64,000 nt of DNA from positions 1,551,501-1,615,500 of the forward strand of contig NZ_CP083564.1 in NCBI RefSeq assembly GCF_025143985.1, in the 5' to 3' direction. The notes beneath the pieces are model-generated. The model was not told where the DNA came from. It worked only from the letters and a program-made list of their open reading frames with translations, and searched no databases. A program made the position numbers and the translations under genes. Of this stretch, positions 1 through 8,396 are shown in pieces; positions within the stretch are counted from its first letter, which is position 1, and each line of letters opens with the position of its first letter. This DNA comes from Sulfitobacter sp. W027. Its GTDB lineage: Bacteria > Pseudomonadota > Alphaproteobacteria > Rhodobacterales > Rhodobacteraceae.

Positions 1-212
1 TAGATGCCGATCTCTTCTAAACAGTTTCCTCAGAGGCAGAATCTAATGACCTGTTTTTTAAGGATTCAGTCCTGGAGTTGGGCAGTCTCCCGGGACCGCG
101 CTGCTTGATCATCTGAACTTTGACGGCTTGGTTGGATGTCGAACATGTCGAGTTGATCTTCCGAGATCAGTGAATCAACAAATTCGAGTCCAGCATGTAG
201 CGTCTGACGCGA

Positions 213-686
213 ATGGTTCTTGCACTCTTTGACCATCAGCTTTCTGTCCGCCAGTTGGCCTTGCTCGCTGACATTACCGAGGGCGCGGTCCGAAATGCAC
301 TTTCGCAAAACGGTGCTGCTGGCCTGACCGCAGTTCCGGGGGCGAAACCCGTGCGAGTGCCGCTCGATGAGGCCCGCCGGTGGTTGCCGGGGCGACGGGG
401 GTTCAACGCTACGCCGACCGGACCTTCTGATGACCTGGTTATGAACGAGCGGCTGCGCGCCTTTGACCGAATGGAGCAGCTGACGGATTTTATTAGTCGA
501 CACGCCACACGGCGTCTCGGGTCTCCCGACGCGCTCGAAGTTAACCACGGCTGGCTTGACGGAACCTATCTCTTCGATCCGACCATGGCCCGGAATGTCG
601 CAGAAGCTATTGGCGCTGATGTGCCGACATTTGTTGGCAAGGCGCATGAACTGGCACTGCGCCGTGACCTGGGAGACGTTGCATGA
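213..686 (+). CDS. Hypothetical HTH-like protein, possibly N-terminally truncated
   Basis: This 157-residue protein belongs to no family I recognise. Residues about 9-30 (SVRQLALLADITEGAVRNAL) look like a helix-turn-helix, and PVRVPLDEARRWL at about 46-58 resembles the pattern after such motifs in excisionase-like proteins. The stop overlaps the start of the next gene as ATGA, so the two are probably co-translated. In the same frame upstream there are stops at 168-170 and 198-200 with plausible coding sequence between them. The visible ORF may therefore be the surviving part of a longer gene. DNA binding is an inference from the short motif only. Confidence 0.5.
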   Translation: MVLALFDHQLSVRQLALLADITEGAVRNALSQNGAAGLTAVPGAKPVRVPLDEARRWLPGRRGFNATPTGPSDDLVMNERLRAFDRMEQLTDFISRHATRRLGSPDALEVNHGWLDGTYLFDPTMARNVAEAIGADVPTFVGKAHELALRRDLGDVA

Positions 687-973
687 ACCCTCATCATCAT
701 CGACCGAAGCTTCGCCCATCTCGGCACGCCTGCGCACCTATGCAGGGCCATGGTATCGAAGCCAAAGCTCTCGACTTGGTGCTGCAATACGGCACCGAGG
801 AGCAAGCCTGTGCAGGCCGCACGTTGGTCCGGCTCGACCACGATCTCCGCAGAGAGTTCGAGAGAGACTGCCCTGAGCTACGAGACTGTCTCGGTATCTA
901 CATCATCCTCGCCTCCGATGCGGTCGACACTGTCTGCCATGACGACCGGCGCCTTCGACGCCATCTGCACTAA
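683..973 (+). CDS. Small DUF4258-like protein
   Basis: This 96-residue protein overlaps the preceding gene by four bases (ATGA). Residues about 25-95 follow the layout of small proteins annotated DUF4258: a helix with a VLQYGTE-type motif, a charged middle helix, a hydrophobic strand (GIYIILASDAVDTVCH) and a terminal Arg/His-rich tail (DDRRLRRHLH). Some members of that group sit in toxin-antitoxin-like pairs. That role is only suggested here by the pairing with an HTH-like gene. The family call rests on pattern resemblance from memory. Confidence 0.45.
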   Translation: MNPHHHRPKLRPSRHACAPMQGHGIEAKALDLVLQYGTEEQACAGRTLVRLDHDLRREFERDCPELRDCLGIYIILASDAVDTVCHDDRRLRRHLH

Positions 974-1058
974 ACGCTTCTCCCGAAGGTTACGCTCTAC
1001 GGTTCCGGCGTAACCTTGACCCAATCACAATTTTTTGCTCATTTAACCGGAGCTTCCG

Positions 1059-1460
1059 ATGCCCCTTTCCTCGTCCACTCCCTGCAGAAGAACCTTGCCC
1101 GACGGGTCGGTCTGCGGTTCCATGGAACGCCGTCCGCGTGGTAATTGTGCTGCTTGTCACCGCCGTGCGGGCAAGGCCTATAATTTGCGCAAGGCCGCGG
1201 CGCCTGGTTCACATACCGAGGCCGAATGGCTCGTTCACGCTGCGACGTTCTCCCACTGCCCTGGGTGTGGGCGGTCCTGGGATGTCGTCGAGCGCCCTAA
1301 CGGTCAGAAGCGGCCTTATACAAAAGGCCATATCGTGGCGCTAATCGATGGCGGCTCAAACGGGATCGAGAATCTCCGCCCGGAATGTGCGCGGTGCAAC
1401 TACGGAGGGCCTGGGGTGGGTTTTCGCTCGAAAACAAGCGGCCGTCCGTCCATGAGATAG
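1059..1460 (+). CDS. HNH endonuclease
   Basis: This 133-residue protein has the HNH nuclease layout. A Cys pair (CPGC, about residues 68-71) is followed by a catalytic region with KGHIVALIDGG (His at about residue 92), then NGIENLRPECARCN carrying the Asn and the second Cys pair. Two more Cys pairs near the N-terminus (around residues 9-34) may bind a second zinc. HNH enzymes of this size nick or cut DNA and are common in phages and islands. A start at 1059 gives an intact zinc-rich N-terminus. No cognate methylase or packaging gene is nearby, so its role is unknown. Confidence 0.75.
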   Translation: MPLSSSTPCRRTLPDGSVCGSMERRPRGNCAACHRRAGKAYNLRKAAAPGSHTEAEWLVHAATFSHCPGCGRSWDVVERPNGQKRPYTKGHIVALIDGGSNGIENLRPECARCNYGGPGVGFRSKTSGRPSMR

Positions 1461-1545
1461 TTTCTTCAATTGTCTCAAAAGATTACACCTTCGGGACCAG
1501 CTATCTACCGGCTCGTCAGATTGCCGGTCCCATCGAGCCTGAAAA

Positions 1546-1827
1546 ATGATCACGCCCGTAACTGATCAAGGGCGTGACTATAGCGAGAGATCGGATAAGT
1601 TAGCATCTATGCTGCAAGATCTGACAACATTTCAGGCGGTCCTCATTGTCATTCTCGTGTCCATCGGGATCTATCCGGTTGGTTGGATTGCCCAGTGGGT
1701 TCTCTGGCGCTTGGCCCGATGGGCATCATACCGGATCTGGGGTAAGGCAGGCGCGCGAAACGTGGATATGGCTATCCATCCCGATTCAAAGTGGAAGCGA
1801 CAAGGGGGCGACAACGCCGACTTTTAA
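1546..1827 (+). CDS. Small predicted membrane protein
   Basis: This 93-residue protein has one clear hydrophobic segment at about residues 30-48 (AVLIVILVSIGIYPVGWIA), followed by an amphipathic Trp/Arg-rich stretch and a polar tail. An internal ATG at 1609 would give a 72-residue form with the membrane segment near its N-terminus and is equally plausible. No family is recognised. It lies alone between the HNH gene and the next membrane protein. Confidence 0.4.
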   Translation: MITPVTDQGRDYSERSDKLASMLQDLTTFQAVLIVILVSIGIYPVGWIAQWVLWRLARWASYRIWGKAGARNVDMAIHPDSKWKRQGGDNADF

Positions 1828-2031
1828 GGTCCTCGCGTTCCGAGATCTTAGCGGCGCACTTTCCCAAACTGGCTCCGCGAACTTTCTAAAAATGTGATAT
1901 GGGCCATGATCAGAACCTCACGGATCGGTCTTCAACATATACTGACATGGAGAAGCAGAAAACAGCATGAAACCTAAACCCGATACACCTTAGGAACGCT
2001 GCAGATTTGTCCAAAAAGATGGGACCACTTG

Positions 2032-2784
2032 ATGTTTAGAAAGATTTTAGCACTCATAATTGGGACTTTTGGAGCCACCTTTAAGACCGCCCGCGTAATT
2101 TACATTTTGCTTTTTCTCGGATTTTTCATCGCCAGTCACACAGTCACTGCTCTGGCTGCTATTACGAGCACCGCAATTTCGGCGGTAGCTGGCACCACAT
2201 CTACCGTTCTGGGCCGTTCAAACGCCAAGGCCGGAAATCTCGCTGCCAATAATGCCCAGCTAAAAACGGACCTCGATCGAGAGAGGCGCCGCGCCACCAA
2301 GCACGTTGCGGAGAATGCGCGCCTTCGAAACGCTGCCGCTGTCACTTATCGCGGGCAAACAACTACCGCTAAGCAGGCTGCACAAGGTGTTATTGACCGC
2401 ACCATGACACGGACGAAACGTTCGATCCTGACGAATGCAGCAAGCATCCCGGGTGAAAGCATACCATTCTTTGGTATCGGAATCGTTCTTGCTGCAACAA
2501 CATACGAGTTCAGGACTGCCTGTGCCAACATGACTGATCTTTACGAACTGCAAGTTGCCCTTGATCCTAACACTGCCCGCTCTGAGGACAGAAGCGCGGT
2601 TTGTGCGCTGCAAATACCCACGAAGGAGGAAGTGTGGAACAGCATTAAGGATTCCCCGAAGGATGTTTGGGAGGGGAGCATTGTGGCCCTCGAAAACGTC
2701 GCCGATGAAGTGAACAAGATAAATACGCCAGACTTTGGCGGGACTTGGCATCGTTTCACTACATGGATCGGGGGACGGCTATGA
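2032..2784 (+). CDS. Hypothetical membrane protein with a coiled coil
   Basis: This 250-residue protein is unrecognised. A hydrophobic segment lies at about residues 22-47 (VIYILLFLGFFIASHTVTAL). A Ser/Thr/Ala-rich linker follows, then a charged heptad-like stretch at about 75-103 (LKTDLDRERRRATKHVAENA) that should form a coiled coil. A second moderately hydrophobic region lies at about 147-165. Two cysteines in the C-terminal half (at about 174 and 202) could pair. I chose the ATG at 2032, behind GGGACC; a TTG directly before it would add one residue. The architecture suggests an anchored assembly protein, but no function can be assigned. Confidence 0.55.
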   Translation: MFRKILALIIGTFGATFKTARVIYILLFLGFFIASHTVTALAAITSTAISAVAGTTSTVLGRSNAKAGNLAANNAQLKTDLDRERRRATKHVAENARLRNAAAVTYRGQTTTAKQAAQGVIDRTMTRTKRSILTNAASIPGESIPFFGIGIVLAATTYEFRTACANMTDLYELQVALDPNTARSEDRSAVCALQIPTKEEVWNSIKDSPKDVWEGSIVALENVADEVNKINTPDFGGTWHRFTTWIGGRL

Positions 2785-3003
2785 ACGGCAGGCCGATCGA
2801 ATCCACATTTTTGTTTGGGAGTGGCCGCATATAGTGTCGGTCGCCGAGGGTGGGCCAAGCTGCCGTTCGAGGCTCGGTAGCCAACCGGAATGAGCTGACC
2901 AGAACGGACGTCTGCCGATCTGCTCGTCGCTGGCGCCGCTTCCGCAAAGCGGTCATTCACTGCCCTGACTGGCTTCTCAATGGCGCGGTTAGCCCAGCGC
3001 TCA

Positions 3004-4011
3004 TCAGCGCTGCCGCAGAAGGGTCGTAAACTGCTCCGTGGCCCGGAGCGACCCTGCCAAGCTGTAATTGGCGATGGTTTCGGCAGCGAAATCCTTAATG
3101 CTGAATTCATGGGCGTAGGCGAAGGCGGAGAAGAACGTCTCGAGGCCGGATGCACCGTCTATGGGTAGGTCGAAGGTGTAGCCATTTGGTTCCACGTTGG
3201 CCCTAATACGGGCCCATAGCGGCTCCTGGCCGCGGCGTTCGAAGACGAGCGTGAGATCCGTCTGGCCTGACGGGAATTCCCTGCTCTCCCAGATAATCTC
3301 GCCAAACGAGGCGTCGGAGTGCGGATAGTAGACGATACGGAAGACCGGATCGAGCAACCTGCTCTCCATCGCGAAAAACGGCTTGAGGGTGTGCGTGTTG
3401 AGGAATGTCCCCGTGAGCCAATCTTGGTTGAGGGTGCTGGTCAGGACCCGCAGATGGGGTAGGTCCTCATCCGAGACATCTCCGAGCCGTCTGTTGATGC
3501 CGAAATCTTCAAGTTCGTCTGCTGAGAAGACGTAAATGTCGTCCGGCGGTGTCCGCAGCATCCGTGAAATCAGGGCATCCGAAACGCCGAACTGACGCAG
3601 GGCATCGAAGACTTCCGAAATTACGAGTTGAGTCAGTGAATCATCGTTCACACCCGATACCTGATGGACACCGAGAAGTCCGTCGGCCAATCGAAGCTCG
3701 CCCGCAAGAAAGGCGAGCGAGCATGCTGAATAGCATTCGCTGCCCGCGGTGATCCACGTGTTAAGTCTCAGGTCGTAGATGATCCGGGCGATCTCGAGAC
3801 CGCTGTAGACCCGGCCGCCGGGCGAATGGAGCTCGACCGTTGCAACGTTTGGTGCTCGCGCGACAGCTGCACGGAACTCGCCAACCAACTTCGCATCGAA
3901 TTGACCTGTGATCCTGATCGTCCTGTCATCCAGCTGAGCGACTTCCGCATTTACCTCAAGCGGCGAAACGAAACACCAGATTGCAGTCCACATAGCAATT
4001 ATTCGGTTCAA
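3004..4011 (-). CDS. Exported ClpP-like serine protease
   Basis: This 335-residue protein starts with a hydrophobic signal-like segment (IIAMWTAIWCFVSPLEVNA). It then shows the ClpP/crotonase-type fold of periplasmic COG3904-like proteins: a strand-loop ELHSPGGRVYSGLEIA at about 59-74, the nucleophile region SECYSACSLAFLAGE at about 90-104, and a candidate catalytic His in LLGVHQVSG at about 113-121. The C-terminal 130 residues look beta-rich and match no family I know. The full-length start is a TTG; an ATG at 3993 would remove six residues and weaken the signal peptide. It stands alone. Proteolysis of a periplasmic or membrane substrate is inferred from the motifs. Confidence 0.65.
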   Translation of the reverse strand: MNRIIAMWTAIWCFVSPLEVNAEVAQLDDRTIRITGQFDAKLVGEFRAAVARAPNVATVELHSPGGRVYSGLEIARIIYDLRLNTWITAGSECYSACSLAFLAGELRLADGLLGVHQVSGVNDDSLTQLVISEVFDALRQFGVSDALISRMLRTPPDDIYVFSADELEDFGINRRLGDVSDEDLPHLRVLTSTLNQDWLTGTFLNTHTLKPFFAMESRLLDPVFRIVYYPHSDASFGEIIWESREFPSGQTDLTLVFERRGQEPLWARIRANVEPNGYTFDLPIDGASGLETFFSAFAYAHEFSIKDFAAETIANYSLAGSLRATEQFTTLLRQR

Positions 4012-4690
4012 CTGTGCAGCCCTTATCTGTGGTTTTGCAGTGCGATCTGCACTACATCGTCAGCACCGGCAGACGAGTAGTCAACCGAACGACAGGATTG
4101 CAACCGAAGATGCTGCGCCGATTGCCACACCCGCGCCGTCGCATAGCTGGGGGCGGAAGCGGGCTTCTCCGACGGCCTTGAGACGTAGGATGGTATCCCT
4201 CGATGCGGCAAAATTAGGCGCGCCTCAACTTTGCGGTTGGCACGAACCGCTTGAGAGCCGAGATCTGGAAACCGAGGCTTTCGACTTTGTTTATCACGGC
4301 CCTAACCGGCCATTGAACCAGCCTTCCAATGCTGCAGCGCGGCTTCCCCAGACCGGCCGTTCGTGTATCGCGCAGCATTTTCGGCGGCTGATAGACCGCA
4401 GTGCGGACTTTCCTGCCGTTCGCTGCGGCCGCTCAGTTTGCGCTGCGATTGCGAGGGCTTTGGGAATGAAGGGCGGAGAGCCGACCTTCGCTGCGTGATG
4501 CTCGAACGGCAGTTTCCATCTTTCAGTTTTTGAGAACATTGATTTTTCAACGGTCGAAACGTTCAAGTTTTGCGACCTTAGCTCTCACCTGAGGTTCTGC
4601 GCATTAAAGAGGCCGTGAAAGTAGGTCGACATGACGTTCCTACCGAAGTCACCAGGCACTTTTCTGTTCCCAAGCCTCGTTCGCGGCATA
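4012..4690. other. Intergenic tract without a supportable gene
   Basis: About 680 bases lie between the ClpP-like protease and the EamA gene. Open frames exist on both strands but carry no recognisable domain, show random-looking composition, and overlap each other. The part at about 4370-4550 is rich in words such as 'gctgcgg' and 'gacttt' that recall intergenic remnants seen in other Rhodobacteraceae. I see no terminator, RNA gene or promoter that I would defend. Confidence 0.5.
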
Positions 4691-5125
4691 TTAGGACAAG
4701 GCCACAAGAACCGCGCCGAGCCCTATCAAACCGACGCCGCTCCATCCGGCAATTGATAACTTCTCTCCCAGAAAAACCGCGGCAATAATGGCGGCGAGCA
4801 CAACGCTCAACTTGTCGATAGGTGCTACCTGCGAGACCTTGCCGAGCTGGAGCGCGCGAAAATAGCACAACCATGACGCGCCAGTCGCGAGGCCGGACAG
4901 CACCAGAAAGATCCCCGTCTTCGCGGAGATTGTAGATAGCGACTGCACCTCGCCCATCAACCAAACCAGCAGACCCAACGCGAGAACGACGACAATGGTG
5001 CGCAGAAAAGTCGCAAAGTTGGAGTTGACGCCCGACACCCCGACTTTTGCAAAGATCGCGGTGAGTGCCGCAAACATGGCGGCGTGAATGGCCCAAAAGA
5101 GCCAGGATTCTGAAACGTAATGCAT
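4691..5125 (-). CDS. Single-domain EamA/DMT-type membrane transporter
   Basis: This 144-residue protein has five likely membrane segments and one EamA repeat (FAALTAIFAKVG near the N-terminus; PIDKLSVVLAAIIAAVFLGEKLS and GVGLIGLGAVLVAL near the C-terminus). Full EamA exporters carry two such repeats in about 300 residues, so this one probably works as a dimer, like other half-size members of the drug/metabolite transporter superfamily. The ATG at 5125 follows AGAGGAAA at good spacing. The substrate is unknown. It is transcribed in the same direction as the DUF2127 and DedA genes upstream, about 100 bases away. Confidence 0.8.
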   Translation of the reverse strand: MHYVSESWLFWAIHAAMFAALTAIFAKVGVSGVNSNFATFLRTIVVVLALGLLVWLMGEVQSLSTISAKTGIFLVLSGLATGASWLCYFRALQLGKVSQVAPIDKLSVVLAAIIAAVFLGEKLSIAGWSGVGLIGLGAVLVALS

Positions 5126-5219
5126 GAATTTTCCTCTTTTGAGTTTGAGCGTTTAGACAAGGGGAAGATTTGCTTCGGTTTTTTAGATCAGGCCCATAAC
5201 GGAGACCTCATTTTTCGCG

Positions 5220-5711
5220 TCAGGGCTCCAAAAGAGCACGACTGCGCTGTTCGCGCACCGTGATGTAGATAACCATTAGATCAATCGCTGTCAGAACCAG
5301 CAGAGCCACGCCGCCAACAGTGAGCCATTCGAATAGTTGATAGATCACAAATGTCCAAAGCACGAAAAGCGCTGCGCGATGCGCCCATGCTGCGCCGTAG
5401 AGCAGGGCCACGACGATCGCGATATGAAGCCCGCCATGCGCCAGAAAGTAAGTGGTATAGAACGCGAGATCCGATGTCGGGATGACACCGGCGAGCGACA
5501 TGGCGCGGGTCGCGAGGAAATCATTAGGATTCTCCGCAAGCTCTGCGCGAAAGAACCATTGGGTGAGAGCAGGAAGGCGATCTACTGCTCCCGCGAAGAT
5601 CGCCGCAGCCGTTGCCAATTGAAGAACGCCTAAGACTGCTTTTGCAAAAAGGGTCACCGCAAATAATCGGTGGTTCAAGCTTTTTGAATTATGCTGTTTT
5701 ACCGCTGTCAT
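5220..5711 (-). CDS. DUF2127 family membrane protein
   Basis: This 163-residue protein has four predicted membrane segments, with a FLAHGGLHIAIVVALLYG stretch typical of DUF2127 proteins. The reading frame is open further upstream, but the ATG at 5711 overlaps the DedA stop as ATGA, which marks the real start and implies translational coupling. The C-terminus (VIYITVREQRS) is cytoplasmic by charge. The family has no established function. A decayed copy of its first 40 or so codons lies at 23015-23130 on the plus strand. Confidence 0.8.
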   Translation of the reverse strand: MTAVKQHNSKSLNHRLFAVTLFAKAVLGVLQLATAAAIFAGAVDRLPALTQWFFRAELAENPNDFLATRAMSLAGVIPTSDLAFYTTYFLAHGGLHIAIVVALLYGAAWAHRAALFVLWTFVIYQLFEWLTVGGVALLVLTAIDLMVIYITVREQRSRALLEP

Positions 5712-6307
5712 CTTTCTGCCTTGGGGCGAAGCAACCGCCAGACATAAAGCACAAGAAGGCCTCCAAGCAGGACATTTGTCACCGGATTGATCCACGTTTC
5801 AACCTTGGCAAACTGCGCTTCCAGCAGATAGCCTGAAATGGTGAGGGCGGCTGTCCAGATCAGGCTGCCCAACCCGGTGTAGAGAAGAAATGGTAACAGC
5901 GGCATCCCTGTCATTCCGGCGGGGACGGATATCAGCGTTCGGACACCTGGCACCATCCGGCCCAGAAAGACTGCTTTGCCGCCATTGCGCCGAAACCACG
6001 CAAGAGATCGGTCGAGGTCTTGTTCTGAGATGGTAAGCCACCTGCCGTGCCGGGCAATGAGCCTGCGCAATCGTGCTTCGGATACCAATGTGCCGATCCA
6101 ATACCACAGAAAGGCTCCAGCCGCTGAACCGATCGTGCCTGCGATCACTACACTGACGAAGGAGAGCTCACCGCCTGCCGCGAGATAGCCAGCGAAGGGC
6201 ATGATGACTTCCGAAGGGATTGGGGGGAAGACGTTCTCGATCAGCATGAGGGCCGCGACGCCGAGGCTGCCCATGGAAGCCAGTAGCGATGTGATAAAGT
6301 CAAACAT
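5708..6307 (-). CDS. DedA family membrane protein
   Basis: This 199-residue DedA/SNARE-associated protein carries the N-terminal ENVFPPIPSEVIMPFAGYLA motif at about residues 24-43 and the central FLGRMVPGVRTLISVPAGMTGM motif (FxxRxxPxxR, at about 111-132). There are four or five membrane segments. DedA proteins are linked to undecaprenyl-phosphate and lipid flipping and to membrane homeostasis. That fits the neighbouring ArnT-like and GtrB-like genes, which use polyprenyl-linked sugars. The gene is coupled to DUF2127 downstream. A degenerate copy with a nonsense codon and an internal deletion lies at 22491-23012. Confidence 0.88.
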   Translation of the reverse strand: MFDFITSLLASMGSLGVAALMLIENVFPPIPSEVIMPFAGYLAAGGELSFVSVVIAGTIGSAAGAFLWYWIGTLVSEARLRRLIARHGRWLTISEQDLDRSLAWFRRNGGKAVFLGRMVPGVRTLISVPAGMTGMPLLPFLLYTGLGSLIWTAALTISGYLLEAQFAKVETWINPVTNVLLGGLLVLYVWRLLRPKAER

Positions 6308-6346
6308 GATCGGGCCTTTGCGGGTGGCTGTGCTGGACTGCGGGTG

Positions 6347-7375
6347 TCAACATTGGACCGTGCCGCTGTCTGTTTCCATCGATCCGGGACCGGTGAGGTA
6401 GGTCCAACTGGCCGTTTTATTTGAGAAGGTCAGCTTCAACATGCCTGTTGTCCCGGTAATTAGTCGCTCGGAGAAGGCCGCAGGCTTGAGGTTGCCCCGT
6501 GTGGATTTGCCACCGGCCCCTACCACGAAAGCGATCGTGCCGCCCTGATCCGGTTTGCCCTCGGCATTCAGCGGCGCAGTGCGTTCGTAGAAGTGGTTGT
6601 GTCCATGTAAGACAAAACGGACGCCTGCTTTCGCGACGAGCCGGAAAAGAGCCCGCGCACTGTCAGTTCGGCTGCGCGTCACGCTCGAATATGCGGGTTT
6701 GTGGAAATATGCCGCAGTGCAACTGTCCGTGTGCGCTGCGAGCACTTCCTTCACCCATTCTGCCTGTGCCGACCCTGGGGACGCATCAATCTCGCTGTTC
6801 AACGACAGGATCAACCAGTTCCCGGCTTTCAGGGCGTAATAGCCGTTTCGGTCTGGCCCCGCACGATCTTGCCAGTAGTCGTAATAGGCATAGGCAAAAG
6901 GTGATTGGTATTCGTGGTTTCCGGGGGTTGGCCATGTGCGGGCCCATGCAGCTCCCCAATAAGGGTCGTAGCAATCTTCAAAGCCCACGGCTTCGCCGCG
7001 TCTGTAGACCAGATCCCCCAGGGCGAGCACCGTCGTCTCAGGGTATTGCTCCAAGATCGCTGTGGTTTCTATCATACCCTCGTTCGGCACCGTCTTCGCT
7101 CGAGGGAGACCAACCGCATAGCGCAGGTTTCTGTCCATTCGGCTGAGATAACCCCTCCCTGCACAAGAGGCGACGTCACCTGCTGCCAGAACAGAGAAAG
7201 GCAGCGTAACATCCAGTTTGTGGACCCGGTTAGTGTCGAATAACTGCGATTGCGAGGGGCTCGCCAGTGACCGGATGCCGGAACCCGCGATGGAAAAAAT
7301 TTGTCCTTCGGTTCCGCCGATCAGAACGAGGGCCGTTGCTGACGCCAGCAGGGTTCGAAAGACGGTCTTTCTCAT
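6347..7375 (-). CDS. Exported metallophosphoesterase (purple acid phosphatase-like)
   Basis: This 342-residue protein has a signal peptide at residues 1-25. All calcineurin-type metal-binding blocks are visible: GDVASC (about 66-71), ALGDLVY (about 118-124), PGNHEY (about 150-155), YFHKPAYS (about 224-231) and the terminal HGHNHFYER (about 258-266). The order and spacing match purple acid phosphatase-like enzymes with a dinuclear metal site acting in the periplasm. The substrate is unknown. The upstream region (7420-7450) contains a perfect 14-bp palindrome that resembles sites near the PepSY gene and the two-component system. The last 64 codons are duplicated in decayed form at 22261-22451. 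Confidence 0.85.
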   Translation of the reverse strand: MRKTVFRTLLASATALVLIGGTEGQIFSIAGSGIRSLASPSQSQLFDTNRVHKLDVTLPFSVLAAGDVASCAGRGYLSRMDRNLRYAVGLPRAKTVPNEGMIETTAILEQYPETTVLALGDLVYRRGEAVGFEDCYDPYWGAAWARTWPTPGNHEYQSPFAYAYYDYWQDRAGPDRNGYYALKAGNWLILSLNSEIDASPGSAQAEWVKEVLAAHTDSCTAAYFHKPAYSSVTRSRTDSARALFRLVAKAGVRFVLHGHNHFYERTAPLNAEGKPDQGGTIAFVVGAGGKSTRGNLKPAAFSERLITGTTGMLKLTFSNKTASWTYLTGPGSMETDSGTVQC

Positions 7376-7421
7376 CGGGTTCTCCTTAAAAGCACCTGTA
7401 GAGTTTGGGGACTGATCAAAG

Positions 7422-7450
7422 GCTTACCGAAAGGTTACCAATTGGTAAGG
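7422..7450 (-). promoter_or_regulatory. Candidate operator upstream of the phosphoesterase
   Basis: TTACCAATTGGTAA at 7435-7448 is a perfect 14-bp palindrome, preceded at 7423-7428 by a further CTTACC half. It lies about 60 bases before the phosphoesterase start. A related word, TACCAATCCGTAAC, occurs at 10972-10985 before the response regulator, and CCTTACCGACCG occurs before the PepSY gene. This is a likely regulator-binding site, with the adjacent OmpR-type regulator the natural candidate. Confidence 0.45.
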
Positions 7451-7541
7451 TGTTGCTCAGACTGCTGGGGGCGCTTACGATGAAGGGAACGGAAACTTCC
7501 AGCGCGGGAGCAAGATGACCCTGTGCCGCGCTGGGGTAGAT

Positions 7542-7880
7542 TTAACCGTTGTCGTCATCTTCCTCGTCGTCATCGTCCATGTATGGGCCTTGTGCGATCA
7601 CTGAGCCGTCATTGGCATCGATAAGGATCTCGGTCATAGCCCCATCCGGGGAGACGGCGACTGCCTCGTAGACAGCCTTGCCATCCTCACCTTCGAATTC
7701 AATTGAGGCGATCTTGCCATCCACAACTTCCAAAGCGACGGTGAGTGCTTTCTGGATGTCGATCTGCGCTTCAGAGAACAGTGTCATTTCTTTCGAATTC
7801 TCTGTTTCAGCCCGTGCTATTCCGGCTATCGCGACTGCACCAGCGGCAATCACTGTGGTAAGAGAAATCATACGTTTCAT
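7542..7880 (-). CDS. Exported PepSY-domain protein
   Basis: This 112-residue protein has a signal peptide (residues 1-23, ending ARA) and one PepSY domain with the typical DGKIASIEFEGEDGKAVYEAVAV and EILIDANDGSVI strands. A highly acidic tail (DDDDEEDDDNG) could bind metal. I chose the ATG at 7880, which follows GAAGGA at correct spacing; the longer frame adds 14 residues without a signal-peptide look. Small PepSY proteins next to two-component systems are often targets of those systems. A site resembling the phosphoesterase operator lies about 70 bases upstream. Confidence 0.85.
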   Translation of the reverse strand: MKRMISLTTVIAAGAVAIAGIARAETENSKEMTLFSEAQIDIQKALTVALEVVDGKIASIEFEGEDGKAVYEAVAVSPDGAMTEILIDANDGSVIAQGPYMDDDDEEDDDNG

Positions 7881-7944
7881 CGTGGTGTTCCTTCTTTGCA
7901 TGGCCCCCAACTGGAGCCTCACCTTAGGTCATAGCCGACTCTTG

Positions 7945-7957
7945 CGGTCGGTAAGGT
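7945..7957 (-). promoter_or_regulatory. Candidate operator upstream of the PepSY gene
   Basis: On the minus strand this reads ACCTTACCGACCG, matching the first nine bases of the extended phosphoesterase site (ACCTTACCAATTGG) with one change. It sits about 65-77 bases before the PepSY start. Evidence is similarity to the sites at 7435-7448 and 10972-10985 only. Confidence 0.3.
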
Positions 7958-7967
7958 CTCCACCAGA

Positions 7968-8396
7968 TTACTGATTGGTTAGTTTAGCAGATGGGTCCAC
8001 ATCAGCCGGCTCGCCCGCCCCTCGCGCAGTGCGAAATGCCCAAAATCTGCTGAGTGCAAAAGTCAAAACCGCCGCGCACCCGGTTGAGATCCACAGGCTC
8101 ACCGTGTCAGTAAGATCCTCTTCGGACAGCAACATGATCAGAAGCACTTCGTTAAAGGCAAAGCCGATCAGGGCGACAAGCGCAAATTTCCACAGCGCGC
8201 TTGATGCGCTGACTTCCTGATCGGCAAAGGAGAACCCGAGATGGCCGATGAAGCTGACCACGAAAGCGATTGTGAAGGCGAACAGGTTCGCCAAAAGCGG
8301 CTGCCAGGTCGACTGGATCAGCAGAAAGCCGATCATCATGTGAACGAAGGTCGCGAACAGACCTACCATCCCGAACCGCAACAACTGGCGCCACAT
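7968..8396 (-). CDS. GtrA family membrane protein
   Basis: This 142-residue protein has four membrane segments and the GtrA-type start FGMVGLFATFVHMMIGFLL, with FLSFIGHLGFSFAD-like and ALSRFWAFR segments. GtrA proteins are thought to flip polyprenyl-phosphate-linked glucose or help modify lipid-linked sugars. The ATG at 8396 overlaps the stop of the GT2 gene, so the two are coupled. Together with the GT2 and ArnT-like proteins this is a three-gene set for adding a sugar to an envelope polymer or lipid. Confidence 0.85.
   Translation of the reverse strand: MWRQLLRFGMVGLFATFVHMMIGFLLIQSTWQPLLANLFAFTIAFVVSFIGHLGFSFADQEVSASSALWKFALVALIGFAFNEVLLIMLLSEEDLTDTVSLWISTGCAAVLTFALSRFWAFRTARGAGEPADVDPSAKLTNQ

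Noticed and set aside
66..737. 223-codon minus-strand frame at the left edge
   Set aside because: It covers the HTH-like gene in antisense, has no recognisable domain, and lacks the coupled overlap seen for the plus-strand pair.
4040..4498. 152-codon plus-strand frame after the ClpP-like protease
   Set aside because: No domain, no ribosome-binding site, and competing frames on the other strand; composition looks like non-coding debris.
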